NCBI GenBank assembly: GCA_018222585.1
Contig: JAAFAB010000003.1
Location: 313,781 to 377,780, forward strand
Reading direction: 5' to 3'
DNA from: Paracoccaceae bacterium
GTDB taxonomy: Bacteria > Pseudomonadota > Alphaproteobacteria > Rhodobacterales > Rhodobacteraceae
DNA length: 64,000 nucleotides
Shown: positions 1 through 8,623 of the stretch, piece by piece
How the letters are laid out: every line of letters begins with the position of its first letter
Numbering within the stretch: position 1 is the stretch's first letter
Position numbers and translations under genes: made by a program
Notes under the pieces: model-generated
What the model saw: only the letters and a program-made list of their open reading frames with translations
What the model was told of the DNA's origin: nothing
Databases searched by the model: none

Positions 1-1368
1 GGCGATGCCTTCACCGCCCGCGACTACGGCGACCTGGCCCATGCGATCCTCGGCACCGGCGAGGTGCGCAACCCCGATGAGCCCCATCCCCGCATCCTGA
101 TCTGGGGCACGCTGGAGGCCCGTGTGCAGGGCGCCGACGTGGTGATCCTGGGCGGGCTCAACGAAGGCTCCTGGCCCGAGGCGACCCAGCCCGACCCCTG
201 GCTGAACCGGCAGATGCGCAAGGACGCGGGCCTGCTGCTGCCCGAGCGCAAGGTGGGCCTCTCGGCGCATGACTTCCAGCAGGCCGTGGCGGCGAAGGAG
301 GTCTGGCTGACCCGCGCCCTGCGGTCCCAGGATGCCGAGACCGTGCCCTCGCGCTGGCTGAACCGGATGACCAACCTGCTGTCCGGCCTGCCCGGGCAGG
401 GCGGACCCGAGGCGCTGGCCGCGATGGAGGCGCGCGGTGCCCATTGGCTTGGGCTGGTGCGTGGCGTCGAGGCGCCGGTCACCGCGCCCCGTGCCCCAAG
501 GCCCAGCCCCGCGCCACCCGTCGCCGCCCGCCCGCGCGAGCTGTGGGTGACCGATATCCGCACCCTGATCCGCGACCCCTATGCGATCTACGCCAAGCGC
601 ATCCTGCGGCTGCGGCGACTGAACCCGCTGATGCGCGACCCGGATGCGATGATGCGCGGGATCGTCTCGCATACCGCGATCGAGACCTTCGTGCAGGGCG
701 TCAACGAGGGCCAGATCGACCTGACCCGCGCGGCGCTACTGTCCACCGTTTCGGATGTGCTCGACCGGGATGTGCCCTGGGGCGAGGCGCGGGCGCTCTG
801 GCGCGCAAGGCTGGACCGCAACGCGGACTGGTTCCTGCGCGGCGAGGAAGCCCGGCAGGCGCAGGCGCTTCAGGTCTTCACCGAGAAGACCGGCAAGGCC
901 GAGATCGCGGGCCTCGGCTTCACCCTGTCCGCCAAGGCCGACCGGGTGGATCTGGACGCCGATGGCCGCGTGCACCTGTTCGACTACAAGACCGGCACCC
1001 CGCCGACGGAGGCGCAGCAAAAGACCTTCGACAAGCAGCTGCTGCTGGAAGCCGCCATCGCCGAGCGTGCCGGTTTCGGCGACCTCGGCCCGCGTCCCGT
1101 GGCGCAGGCGGTCTATATCGGCCTCGGCACCAGCCCGAAGGAGGTGCCCGCCCCGCTGGACGACGAGCCCCCCGGCACCGTCTGGGAAAACTTCACCGAA
1201 CTGGCCCGCGCCTGGCTGGAACCGCAGCGCGGCTATACCGCGCGCCGGGCGATGGAAGAGGTGGGACGGGTCGGCGACTACGACCAGCTGTCGCGCCATG
1301 GCGAATGGGAAGACAGCGACGCCCCCGACCTGCGACCCCTGAGCATGGAGGGCAGCCATGAAGCGTGA
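1..1368 (+). CDS. addB: AddB, double-strand break repair helicase-nuclease subunit (3' part only)
   Basis: The reading frame is open from the first base, so the gene starts outside the window; about 455 C-terminal residues are visible. AddB partners AddA in processing double-strand breaks for RecA recombination, replacing RecBCD. The LNEGSWPE segment near the left edge is typical of the AddB/RexB helicase-like core, and HLFDYKTG (near base 970) is the PD-(D/E)XK nuclease core. The visible part contains no cysteine, so the C-terminal iron-sulfur cysteines of Bacillus AddB are absent. The stop overlaps the addA start by 11 bp, indicating translational coupling. Confidence 0.93.
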   Translation, partial: GDAFTARDYGDLAHAILGTGEVRNPDEPHPRILIWGTLEARVQGADVVILGGLNEGSWPEATQPDPWLNRQMRKDAGLLLPERKVGLSAHDFQQAVAAKEVWLTRALRSQDAETVPSRWLNRMTNLLSGLPGQGGPEALAAMEARGAHWLGLVRGVEAPVTAPRAPRPSPAPPVAARPRELWVTDIRTLIRDPYAIYAKRILRLRRLNPLMRDPDAMMRGIVSHTAIETFVQGVNEGQIDLTRAALLSTVSDVLDRDVPWGEARALWRARLDRNADWFLRGEEARQAQALQVFTEKTGKAEIAGLGFTLSAKADRVDLDADGRVHLFDYKTGTPPTEAQQKTFDKQLLLEAAIAERAGFGDLGPRPVAQAVYIGLGTSPKEVPAPLDDEPPGTVWENFTELARAWLEPQRGYTARRAMEEVGRVGDYDQLSRHGEWEDSDAPDLRPLSMEGSHEA

Positions 1369-4300
1369 TCCGGCCTCTGACCGGCAGATCCGCGCGGCGG
1401 AACCGCTGCGTTCGACCTGGCTGTCGGCCAATGCGGGTTCGGGCAAGACCCGGGTGCTGACCGACCGCGTGGCGCGGCTGCTTCTGGGCGGGGTCTCGCC
1501 GCAGAACATCCTCTGCCTGACCTACACCAAGGCCGCGGCCTCCGAGATGCAGAACCGGCTGTTCCAGCGCCTCGGCGAATGGGCGATGCTGGATGACGAC
1601 GCGCTGCGCGAGGCGCTGCAACGGCTGGGGGTCGAGGATGTCATCGACGGGGCGCGGCTGGCGCAGGCGCGCACGCTCTTTGCCAGCGCCATCGAGACGC
1701 CGGGCGGGCTGAAGATCCAGACCATCCACTCGTTCTGCGCCGCGCTGCTGCGGCGGTTCCCGCTTGAGGCCGGGGTGTCGCCGCAGTTCCAGGAGGTCGA
1801 TGATCGCAACGCGCTGATCCTGCGCGATGCCGTGGTCGAGGAGATCTCGGAAGGGCCGGACGCGCAGGTGCTCGACCGCGCCGCCCTGCTGATGACGGAT
1901 GAGACCTTCCGCGATCTGTCGGCCGAGGTGGCGAAGTACCGCGACCTGTTCGACGAGGCGCCTGCGCCCGGCAGTTTCGAGCGGATGCTGGGCCTGCCCG
2001 AGGGGCTGACGCCCGACGACCTGCTGGCGCGGGCCTTCACCGCGCAGGACATGGACCTGTTGCCGCGCCTGCTGGAGGCCCTGCGCAGCGGCACCACCAA
2101 GGGCGACGAGACCGCGCGGCAGAAGCTGCAGATGATCGACGGGCCCGGACTCGCCGCGCTGTCGGTGCTGGAAGATGTCTTTCTGACCGGCTCGGGCGCG
2201 AAAGAGCCCTACAGCCCCTCATCCCGCTTCCCCGGCGCGGCGGTGAAGAAGGCCCATGCCCACCTGATGCCGGAACTGGAAGACTGGCAGGCCCGCGTCG
2301 CCGAGGTGCGCGCCCTGCGGGTCGGTCTGCTGGCCCGCGATCGCGCCGAGGTGCTGCATGACTTCGCCCGCGCCTTTCTGCCGCGCTATGCGGCAGCGAA
2401 GGAGGCGCGTGGCTGGCTGGATTTCGACGACCTGATCCTGAAGACCCGCGACCTGCTGACCGATACCGTGGTCTCGCAATGGGTGCTCTGGCGGCTGGAT
2501 GGCGGCATCGACCATATCCTCGTGGACGAGGCGCAGGACACCAGCCCGGTGCAATGGCAGGTCATCGCGGCGCTGGCACGCGAGTTCACCTCGGGCTCCG
2601 GCGCGCGGGATGACGTGACGCGGACGATCTTCGTCGTGGGTGACAAGAAGCAGTCGATCTACTCGTTCCAGGGGGCCGACCCTTCCGGTTTCGACCGGAT
2701 GCGGGACGGCTTCGGCGCACAGCTGGCCGAGACCGGGCAGCCCCTGCAGGTGCTGGAACTGGAATATTCCTTCCGCTCGGCCCATTCGATCCTGACGCTG
2801 GTCGACCGGGTCTTCGACGGGCGCGAGGCGGCGGGCTTCACCACAGATCAGCGTCACAAGGCCTTCAAGGACCAGATGCCGGGCCGCGTCGACCTCTGGC
2901 CGCTGGTCGAGAAGCCCGGCAAGGAAGAGAAAGAGGATTGGTGGGATCCGGTCGACAAGCCCGGGCAGAACAACCACAACGTCCTGCTGGCCCGTCAGAT
3001 CGCCAGAGAAATCAAGCGGATGCTGGACGAGGGCACGCCGATCCCGCAGGAAATCGGCCATGGCGGCAGCTACAATGCACGACCTCTGCGGGCAGGCGAC
3101 ATCATGATCCTCGTGCGCCGCCGCTCCGGCGCCTTCCCCCATATCATCGCCGCCTGCAAGGAACTGGGCCTGCCGATCGCCGGCGCCGACCGCCTGAAGG
3201 TCGCCGCCGAACTGGCCGTGCGCGATGTCACCGCGCTGCTGAACTTCCTCGCCCTGCCGCAGGACGACCTGAGCCTTGCCGCCGTCCTGAAATCGCCCCT
3301 CTTCGGCTGGGATGAACAGCGGCTGTTCGACCTGGCGCAGGGCCGGGGGCGGGCCAGCCTCTGGGAGGGGATGGAGCGCGCTCCGCAGCTGTATGGTGCC
3401 GAGATCGCCCTGCTGCGCGACATGCGCGACAATGCCGACTTCCTGCGCCCCTACGACCTGATCGAACGGCTGCTGACCCGCCACGAGGGCCGCCGCCGCC
3501 TGCTGGGACGGCTGGGCAACGAGGCCGAGGATGGGCTGGACGCCCTGCTGGACCAGGCGCTGATCTACGAGCAGACGGAAATCCCCAGCCTGACCGGCTT
3601 CCTCGTCTGGATGGAGGCCGACGAGCTGCAGATCAAGCGGCAGGCGGACAGCGCCTCCGACCAGATCCGGGTGATGACGGTGCATGGCGCCAAGGGTCTG
3701 GAAAGCCCGGTGGTGATCCTGCCCGACAGCCTGAACTCGCCCGCGCAGGACCGCACCAAGGTGGTCGAGACCGGGGGCACCGCGCTTTGGGCGATGTCCA
3801 AGGACGAGGAACCGCAGGCCCTGCGCGAGGCCCGCGACCTCCGCGCCGAGCGGCGGGCCGAGGAGCTGGACCGGCTGCTGTACGTCGCCATGACGCGGGC
3901 CGAGAAATGGCTGATCGTCTGCGGCGCCGGGCAGATCGCCCGGGACAACAGCGACTGGTACGCCCGCATCGCCGAGCAGATGCAGGAGATGGGGGCCGAG
4001 CTCGCCCCGATGCCCGGCGGCGATGGCCTGCGGCTGGAAAACGGCGATTGGGCCGGGCTTGAGATGACCGGCAGCCAGCCCGTGCCCCAGGGGCTGCCGG
4101 CCCTGCCCGACTGGGCGCGCCGCCCGGCGCCCCATGCGGAGGGGCCGGTGCAGACGCTATCGCCCTCCGACCTGGAAGGCGCCAAGGCGCTGCCCGGCGA
4201 AGAGGGGCTGGACGAGGACTCTGCCAAGCGGCGCGGTCGCCAGGTGCACCTGCTGCTGGAACATCTGCCCGGCGTGGCCGAGGGGGACCGCGCCGCGCTG

Positions 4301-4738
4301 GCCGAAACGCTGCTGAGCCAGGGCCCCGACCGCGCCGAAGCCGCCGAGATCGCGCTGCTGCTGACCGAAGCACAGACCGTGCTGGGCAAGCCCGCCACCG
4401 CGCGCTTCTTCAGCGGCGAGGCGCTGGCCGAGGTCGGCATCTCGGCCACGCTCGCGGAGCTGGGCAACCGGCGGATCCACGGCATCATCGACCGGCTGAT
4501 CGTCGGCGAGGAAGACATCTGGGCGGTGGACTTCAAGACCAACGTGACGATCCCCGAAACGCCCGAACAGGTGCCCGAGGGCCTGCTGCGCCAGATGGGC
4601 GCCTACCTGGCCGCGCTGCGCCAGATCTACCCGGGCCACCGCATCCGCACCGGGTTGCTCTGGACGCGCACGGCCACCCTGACGGCACTGCCTGACGATC
4701 TCGTCATGGCTGCCCTGCGCCGCACGCCGCCCGCTTGA
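1358..4738 (+). CDS. addA: AddA, UvrD-type helicase with C-terminal nuclease
   Basis: This 1126-residue protein has the full AddA architecture. The Walker A motif ANAGSGKT lies at residues 24-31. A helicase motif II, DEAQDTS, is near residue 390, and VVGDKKQSIYSFQGAD follows as motif III. The C-terminal RecB-like nuclease carries WAVDFKTN near residue 1055. It acts with AddB as a dual-nuclease helicase that resects broken DNA ends. The start overlaps the addB end. The downstream gap to trxA is only 57 bp, so read-through into trxA is possible although trxA has its own clear ribosome site. Confidence 0.96.
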   Translation: MKRDPASDRQIRAAEPLRSTWLSANAGSGKTRVLTDRVARLLLGGVSPQNILCLTYTKAAASEMQNRLFQRLGEWAMLDDDALREALQRLGVEDVIDGARLAQARTLFASAIETPGGLKIQTIHSFCAALLRRFPLEAGVSPQFQEVDDRNALILRDAVVEEISEGPDAQVLDRAALLMTDETFRDLSAEVAKYRDLFDEAPAPGSFERMLGLPEGLTPDDLLARAFTAQDMDLLPRLLEALRSGTTKGDETARQKLQMIDGPGLAALSVLEDVFLTGSGAKEPYSPSSRFPGAAVKKAHAHLMPELEDWQARVAEVRALRVGLLARDRAEVLHDFARAFLPRYAAAKEARGWLDFDDLILKTRDLLTDTVVSQWVLWRLDGGIDHILVDEAQDTSPVQWQVIAALAREFTSGSGARDDVTRTIFVVGDKKQSIYSFQGADPSGFDRMRDGFGAQLAETGQPLQVLELEYSFRSAHSILTLVDRVFDGREAAGFTTDQRHKAFKDQMPGRVDLWPLVEKPGKEEKEDWWDPVDKPGQNNHNVLLARQIAREIKRMLDEGTPIPQEIGHGGSYNARPLRAGDIMILVRRRSGAFPHIIAACKELGLPIAGADRLKVAAELAVRDVTALLNFLALPQDDLSLAAVLKSPLFGWDEQRLFDLAQGRGRASLWEGMERAPQLYGAEIALLRDMRDNADFLRPYDLIERLLTRHEGRRRLLGRLGNEAEDGLDALLDQALIYEQTEIPSLTGFLVWMEADELQIKRQADSASDQIRVMTVHGAKGLESPVVILPDSLNSPAQDRTKVVETGGTALWAMSKDEEPQALREARDLRAERRAEELDRLLYVAMTRAEKWLIVCGAGQIARDNSDWYARIAEQMQEMGAELAPMPGGDGLRLENGDWAGLEMTGSQPVPQGLPALPDWARRPAPHAEGPVQTLSPSDLEGAKALPGEEGLDEDSAKRRGRQVHLLLEHLPGVAEGDRAALAETLLSQGPDRAEAAEIALLLTEAQTVLGKPATARFFSGEALAEVGISATLAELGNRRIHGIIDRLIVGEEDIWAVDFKTNVTIPETPEQVPEGLLRQMGAYLAALRQIYPGHRIRTGLLWTRTATLTALPDDLVMAALRRTPPA

Positions 4739-4795
4739 CCCACCCGGTAGGGATACATAGGTTCACTTCAACATTCCCTCGATGGAGACGAGATC

Positions 4796-5116
4796 ATGGC
4801 AACCCATGCCGTTACCGACGACACTTTCGAAGCCGAAGTGAAGAACGCCGAAGGCCCCGTGCTGGTGGATATCTGGGCCGAATGGTGCGGCCCCTGCCGC
4901 CAGATCGCCCCGGCGCTCGAGGAAATCTCGGAAGAGATGGCCGGCAAGCTGAAGGTGGTGAAACTGGACGCGGATTCGAACCCGAATTCGGTCATGTCCA
5001 TGGGCGTGCGCGGCATCCCCGCGCTGTTCATCTTCAAGGACGGCGAAATCGTGTCGAACCGCACCGGCGCCGCCCCCAAGGCCGCGCTGCAAAGCTGGAT
5101 CGACGAGTCGATCTGA
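4796..5116 (+). CDS. trxA: Thioredoxin 1
   Basis: The protein has 106 residues, the normal size for a single-domain thioredoxin. The active site WCGPC is present, followed by the conserved cis-proline region (RGIPALFIF). It is a cytoplasmic dithiol reductant for ribonucleotide reductase, PAPS reductase and oxidised proteins. A GGAGA ribosome site precedes the ATG by about 7 bases. It follows addA in the same direction, an arrangement seen in related alphaproteobacteria, and ends at a strong hairpin terminator. Confidence 0.97.
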   Translation: MATHAVTDDTFEAEVKNAEGPVLVDIWAEWCGPCRQIAPALEEISEEMAGKLKVVKLDADSNPNSVMSMGVRGIPALFIFKDGEIVSNRTGAAPKAALQSWIDESI

Positions 5117-5126
5117 GGCTCATTCC

Positions 5127-6080
5127 TCAGTTCTCAGCGAAGGGCGTCCCCTCGGGGGCGCCCTTTTGCGTGTCCGCCCCGCCCATGGGAACCCCGCAGC
5201 GTTCCAGCCGCGCGGCTATCTGGGCCTCGGCATCAGGCGCCCCCGTATTTATGCTTTGGTCCTGCCAGAACCACCAGATGTAGCGATCAAACGCGGGCTG
5301 ATGCGCCGCGATCCAGGGAAAGGCGCGGGGGCCGAGGCAGATGTGGTGAAAATCGCTCTGCGCGAAGGTCAGCGCCGGCTTGCCGAAGAAGAAGCCGAAA
5401 AAGGCGGCCGAGCTGTTCTGCGTGACCACGTAGTCGCATCCCGCCAGCATCTGCTGCATCGGCCTCTCGACCAGTTGCAGGCGGGGGAAGCGTCGGCAGA
5501 GATCCTCCAGCGCCGCAAGCTCCTGGGGGGAATAGCTTTCCTTCGGGTGCAGGGTGGCCAGCAGGGGGCGGGTCTTCTCGCCCTCAAGCGTGCGTTCCAG
5601 CATCTCGACGGGCGCGCAGCTCTGGAAGCTGCGGTGGTCCAGCAGGCGACCCTGCAGGGGGATGTAGACGAACCCCTCGCGGGTGGCGCGCTGCGGCAGG
5701 TCCCCGAACAGGCGGCCCTGCCAGCGGGCGTAGAAGGCGGCGGCCTTGCCCGGATCCACCTTGCGGCGGGGAAAGCGGGCATCGGCGACGGGCCAGCGCC
5801 AGCGCTCGGCGACCCTCTCGATGGCCCAGAAGGGCGCATGGTAGACCCTGCGGAAGACAAGCGCCCGGTCGTGGGTCGGATGTTCCATGTGAAACATCGC
5901 CCAGCCCGGATGCTCATGCGCCTGGTCCCGCGCCGCGCGCCCGGTGCGCTGCAGCTCGACGGAATAGCCGTTGTCCGTCAGTACCTTGCACAGGCGGCTC
6001 AGAAAGCCATGCGTGCCGGCCTCGGCAGAGCGGATCAACCGCTGGGACAGGTAAAGGCGAAAGTCACGGGACGGGGGCAT
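5127..6080 (-). CDS. Capsule-polysaccharide-type (KpsS/LipB-like) glycosyltransferase-fold protein, orphan
   Basis: This 317-residue soluble protein has no signal peptide. The segment VVTQNSSAAFFGFFFGKPAL resembles the nucleotide-sugar binding end of capsule export/Kdo-transferase proteins (the N-S-x-x-G-x-x-x-x-x-GKP pattern), and the context before it (LATLHPKES) fits the preceding beta-strand. The family assignment is by motif resemblance only. No other capsule or polysaccharide gene is in the window, so the substrate is unknown. It converges on trxA, and its 3' end contains the trxA terminator. The codons at 5881-5896 form a 14/16 match to parS. The start at 6080 has only a weak ribosome site. 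Confidence 0.6.
   Translation of the reverse strand: MPPSRDFRLYLSQRLIRSAEAGTHGFLSRLCKVLTDNGYSVELQRTGRAARDQAHEHPGWAMFHMEHPTHDRALVFRRVYHAPFWAIERVAERWRWPVADARFPRRKVDPGKAAAFYARWQGRLFGDLPQRATREGFVYIPLQGRLLDHRSFQSCAPVEMLERTLEGEKTRPLLATLHPKESYSPQELAALEDLCRRFPRLQLVERPMQQMLAGCDYVVTQNSSAAFFGFFFGKPALTFAQSDFHHICLGPRAFPWIAAHQPAFDRYIWWFWQDQSINTGAPDAEAQIAARLERCGVPMGGADTQKGAPEGTPFAEN
5141..5167 (+). terminator. Rho-independent terminator of trxA
   Basis: The arms AGGGCGTCCCC and GGGGGCGCCCT pair fully apart from one G-U, with a very short loop, and TTTT follows. The hairpin lies inside the 3' end of the convergent gene that stops at 5127, so it encodes the last codons of that gene. Confidence 0.8.
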
Positions 6081-6182
6081 GACGCCACGCTAGGCTTCGC
6101 CGCAAAGGCAGGCAAGAGGGCGGGCGGCTTGCCCCGCGCCGCCATGGCCCTCATATAGCCTGTCAGACCAAAGGAGTGAGCA

Positions 6183-6740
6183 ATGGCAGAGAGCGACTTT
6201 CCCGGCTGGCACGGCACCACGATCATCGGCGTCCGCAAGGGCGGGCGCGTGGTGGTGGCGGGCGACGGCCAGGTCTCCCTCGGGCAGACGGTGATCAAGG
6301 GCACGGCGAAGAAGGTGCGCCGCCTCAGTCCCGGCGGCTACGACGTGGTCTGCGGCTTTGCCGGATCGACCGCCGATGCCTTCACCCTGCTGGAACGGCT
6401 GGAAGCCAAGCTGGAGGCAACGCCCGGCCAGCTGGCCCGCGCCTCGGTCGAGCTGGCAAAGGACTGGCGCACCGACAAGTACCTGCAGAAGCTTGAGGCG
6501 ATGCTGATCGTCACCGACGGCAAGGACCTGTTCGTCATCACCGGCGCCGGTGACGTGCTGGAGCCCGAGCACGACATCGCCGCCATCGGCTCGGGCGGGA
6601 ACTTTGCCCTCGCTGCGGCGCGGGGCCTCTACGACCACGTCGACGACGCCGAGGCCATCGCCCGCCGCGCGATGGAGATCGCCAGCGACATCTGCGTCTA
6701 TACCAACGGCAGGCTGACGGTGGAGTCCATCGATGGCTGA
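6183..6740 (+). CDS. hslV: HslV, peptidase subunit of the HslUV protease
   Basis: The product has 185 residues. HslV is a threonine peptidase; self-processing exposes the catalytic Thr. Here the mature start is Thr12 in [10 protein letters not shown], so a short 11-residue propeptide is predicted, as in other alphaproteobacterial HslV. The GDGQVSLG and [11 protein letters not shown] segments are conserved in the family. It assembles as double hexamers capped by HslU for ATP-dependent degradation of misfolded proteins. The usual hslVU pair is separated here by a membrane-protein gene and a toxin-antitoxin pair. Confidence 0.97.
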   Translation: MAESDFPGWHGTTIIGVRKGGRVVVAGDGQVSLGQTVIKGTAKKVRRLSPGGYDVVCGFAGSTADAFTLLERLEAKLEATPGQLARASVELAKDWRTDKYLQKLEAMLIVTDGKDLFVITGAGDVLEPEHDIAAIGSGGNFALAAARGLYDHVDDAEAIARRAMEIASDICVYTNGRLTVESIDG

Positions 6741-7821
6741 CATCACCGCCGAGGACCTGCGCGCCGCCGTGGCCGCCGGTCAGCTGAGCGAGGCGCAGGC
6801 GGCGGGGCTGAAGACCCTGGCCGAGACCCGCGCCGGGATGCGGCAGGCCGAGGATGAGCCCTTCGAGCTGTTCCGCGGCTTTTCCGAGATCTTCGTGACC
6901 GTCGGCCTCGGCATCCTGCTGTCGGGCGCCTTCGGGCTGGCGCTGGCCACCTCGGTGCCCGTCGTCATGGGGCTGGCCATTGTCGCGCTCTATTTCCTGG
7001 CGCGCTACTTCACCCTGACGCGGCGGATGATGCTGCCCTCGATCCTGCTGGTCGGCGCCTTCGGCACGGCGGTGCTGCTGGTCGCGGCGGACCTCCTGAG
7101 CGTGCAGTGGTACCAGGAGTCCACCATCGCGGGCTACAGCTATTCCCGTTTCGACCCGGTGTTCGAGGTGGCGCAGGCGGTCTCCATCGCCGCCGTCACC
7201 GCCGGGGCGCTGCTGGCCTGGTTCCGCGTCTTCCGGGTGCCCTTCACCATGTTCCTCGTCGGCCTCACCGGCTTTGGCCTGGTGATCAGCCTGACCATGA
7301 GCACGGGCTACGAGGGCGACAATCCCTTCGACCTGCTGGAAGGCTCGGCGATGGCCTGGGGCACGCTGGTGCTGGGCCTCGCCGCGCTGGCCGGGGGCAT
7401 CTGGTTCGACATGCGCGATCCCCACCGGCTGGGGCGGCTCAGCTCATCGGGCTTCTGGCTGCACCTCGTCGCGGCGCCCGCGCTGGTCAACACCGTGGCC
7501 CAGACCTTCCTGGCCATGGGCCCTGGGCCTGGTTACGTGCTGATGGCCCTGGCGCTGGCACTGATCACCCTCTTGGCCGTGGTACTGGACCGCCGCAGCT
7601 TCCTGACGGCGGGCATCGGCTACCTGATCTTCCTGCTGATCTACGTCACCGACCGCTCGGGCGAGGGCAAAAGCTGGATCTTCGTCTTCCTCGGCACCGG
7701 CGTGTTGCTGACCCTGCTCGGCAGCTTCTGGATCGAGGCCCGCGGCCGCATCATGCGCACCCTGCCGGACTTCCCCGGCAAGGACCGCCTGCCGCCCTAC
7801 AAGAACGATCTGACAATCTAG
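6733..7821 (+). CDS. Polytopic membrane protein of unknown function inside the hslVU locus
   Basis: The gene overlaps hslV by 8 bp, so it is probably translated from the same message. The 362-residue product starts with about 50 soluble, Ala/Glu-rich residues ([17 protein letters not shown]). Roughly ten hydrophobic segments follow, ending in a short basic cytoplasmic tail. The layout recalls DUF2157-like membrane proteins, but no diagnostic motif was recognised. A clean terminator follows the stop. Its coupling to hslV suggests a role in envelope stress or membrane quality control, which is inference from position only. Confidence 0.8.
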   Translation: MADITAEDLRAAVAAGQLSEAQAAGLKTLAETRAGMRQAEDEPFELFRGFSEIFVTVGLGILLSGAFGLALATSVPVVMGLAIVALYFLARYFTLTRRMMLPSILLVGAFGTAVLLVAADLLSVQWYQESTIAGYSYSRFDPVFEVAQAVSIAAVTAGALLAWFRVFRVPFTMFLVGLTGFGLVISLTMSTGYEGDNPFDLLEGSAMAWGTLVLGLAALAGGIWFDMRDPHRLGRLSSSGFWLHLVAAPALVNTVAQTFLAMGPGPGYVLMALALALITLLAVVLDRRSFLTAGIGYLIFLLIYVTDRSGEGKSWIFVFLGTGVLLTLLGSFWIEARGRIMRTLPDFPGKDRLPPYKNDLTI

Positions 7822-7826
7822 GAGAG

Positions 7827-7848
7827 AGGCCGGTCAGCCGGCCTTTTT
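7827..7848 (+). terminator. Terminator after the hslV-membrane protein operon
   Basis: Seven-base perfect arms AGGCCGG and CCGGCCT with a 4-base loop are followed by TTTT. The loop contains the stop codon of the convergent brnA gene. On the minus strand there is no T run after the hairpin, so it mainly serves the plus strand. Confidence 0.85.
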
Positions 7849-8166
7849 CGCATCCATGTAGGCGCGGAGCACCGCGTTGATCCGCGTCTGGTAGCCCTTG
7901 CCCTGGGACTTGAAGAATTCGAGGACGTCATTGTCGACCCGCAGGGAAATCGCCTTCTTCGGCTCCGGCTCGGGCAGGTCCACACCGGCGAAAATGCCCG
8001 CCATGGCCGTGGCATTGTCCAGATCCCAGTCATCACCGTCGATATCGGGATCATGGGCGGGCTCTTCGCCCTTGCGCTCGGTCTCGCGCAGGCGATTCCA
8101 GTCGGTCTTGCCCTCGGATTTGCGCAACTCTTCAAGGGAAACGCGCGTGATAAGCTCTTCTTTCAT
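7834..8166 (-). CDS. brnA: BrnA-family antitoxin
   Basis: The protein has 110 residues. It is acidic in the middle (DPDIDGDDWDLD), followed by KKAISLRVDNDVLEFFKSQG and a helix (YQTRINAVLRAYMDA). This is the ribbon-helix-helix DNA-binding end typical of BrnA (COG3514). BrnA neutralises BrnT and autorepresses the operon. I chose the ATG at 8166 rather than the upstream start at 8244 because the preceding residues have no homology-like content and the first 35 bases overlap the brnT end, the normal brnTA layout. Confidence 0.88.
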   Translation of the reverse strand: MKEELITRVSLEELRKSEGKTDWNRLRETERKGEEPAHDPDIDGDDWDLDNATAMAGIFAGVDLPEPEPKKAISLRVDNDVLEFFKSQGKGYQTRINAVLRAYMDAKKAG

Positions 8167-8395
8167 TTTCTCGTGCCCTCCGGGCTGAGATGAGACGGAT
8201 ATTTTCGCCGCGCCGGGTGAAAGCCAGGGCGATCTCGAGGCCATTCAGCAGACCGATAGCCAGCCAGCGGATTTCGCCGTTTCTGTCAGAGGCCGCGACA
8301 AGGACCGGACCGTCGAGGATCTGCGCGGCGTCCAGTAGGTCAATTCCATTCTTCTCCAGCACCTTCTGGCGCTTGGTTTCGTCGAATTCCAGCAA
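8132..8395 (-). CDS. brnT: BrnT-family ribonuclease toxin
   Basis: The product has 87 residues, the usual BrnT length. MLEFDETKRQKVLEKNGID at the start and the later WLAIGLLNG and IRLISARRARENER segments match the BrnT (COG2929) RelE-like fold, in which the C-terminal Arg-rich strand/helix is needed for mRNA cleavage. The gene precedes and overlaps brnA by 35 bp. The pair lies antisense between hslV and hslU. The AT content just upstream is much higher than in neighbouring genes, which fits acquired DNA. Confidence 0.88.
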   Translation of the reverse strand: MLEFDETKRQKVLEKNGIDLLDAAQILDGPVLVAASDRNGEIRWLAIGLLNGLEIALAFTRRGENIRLISARRARENERRAYHARFP

Positions 8396-8623
8396 AAGGA
8401 ATGCTCCTTGTTTGGATTGGATTGTGTGCCAGATGCGTCATCGGGTGTTCCATTTTGCTGTGGGTTTGGCGCTTTTTCTGAAGGCTCTTGTTGTCGATTT
8501 ACCTACTGGGTTCCGGTCCGGTAGGTCCGGAATGTATATACACTACGCATATACAAATTTCAACCCCCTTCAAACATGGCCGCCAAATGCGTATGTGTCC
8601 CCGGCTACTGCAAGAGAGGCACC
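8396..8623. promoter_or_regulatory. Divergent brnT / hslU promoter region with inverted repeats
   Basis: This gap is visibly richer in A/T than its surroundings. It holds TTCCGG (8511-8516) paired with CCGGAA (8527-8532), an overlapping CCTACTGG/CCGGTAGG pair (8502-8525), and TGTATAT (8533-8539) paired with ATATACA (8549-8555) over a 9-base spacer. The last palindrome is a reasonable regulator site. Which regulator uses it, BrnA or a heat-shock factor, cannot be told from sequence. Confidence 0.5.

Noticed and set aside
2219-4135. 638-residue minus-strand open frame antisense to addA
   Set aside because: High GC yields long antisense frames; composition is His/Gln/Arg-rich with no domain, and addA is unmistakable.
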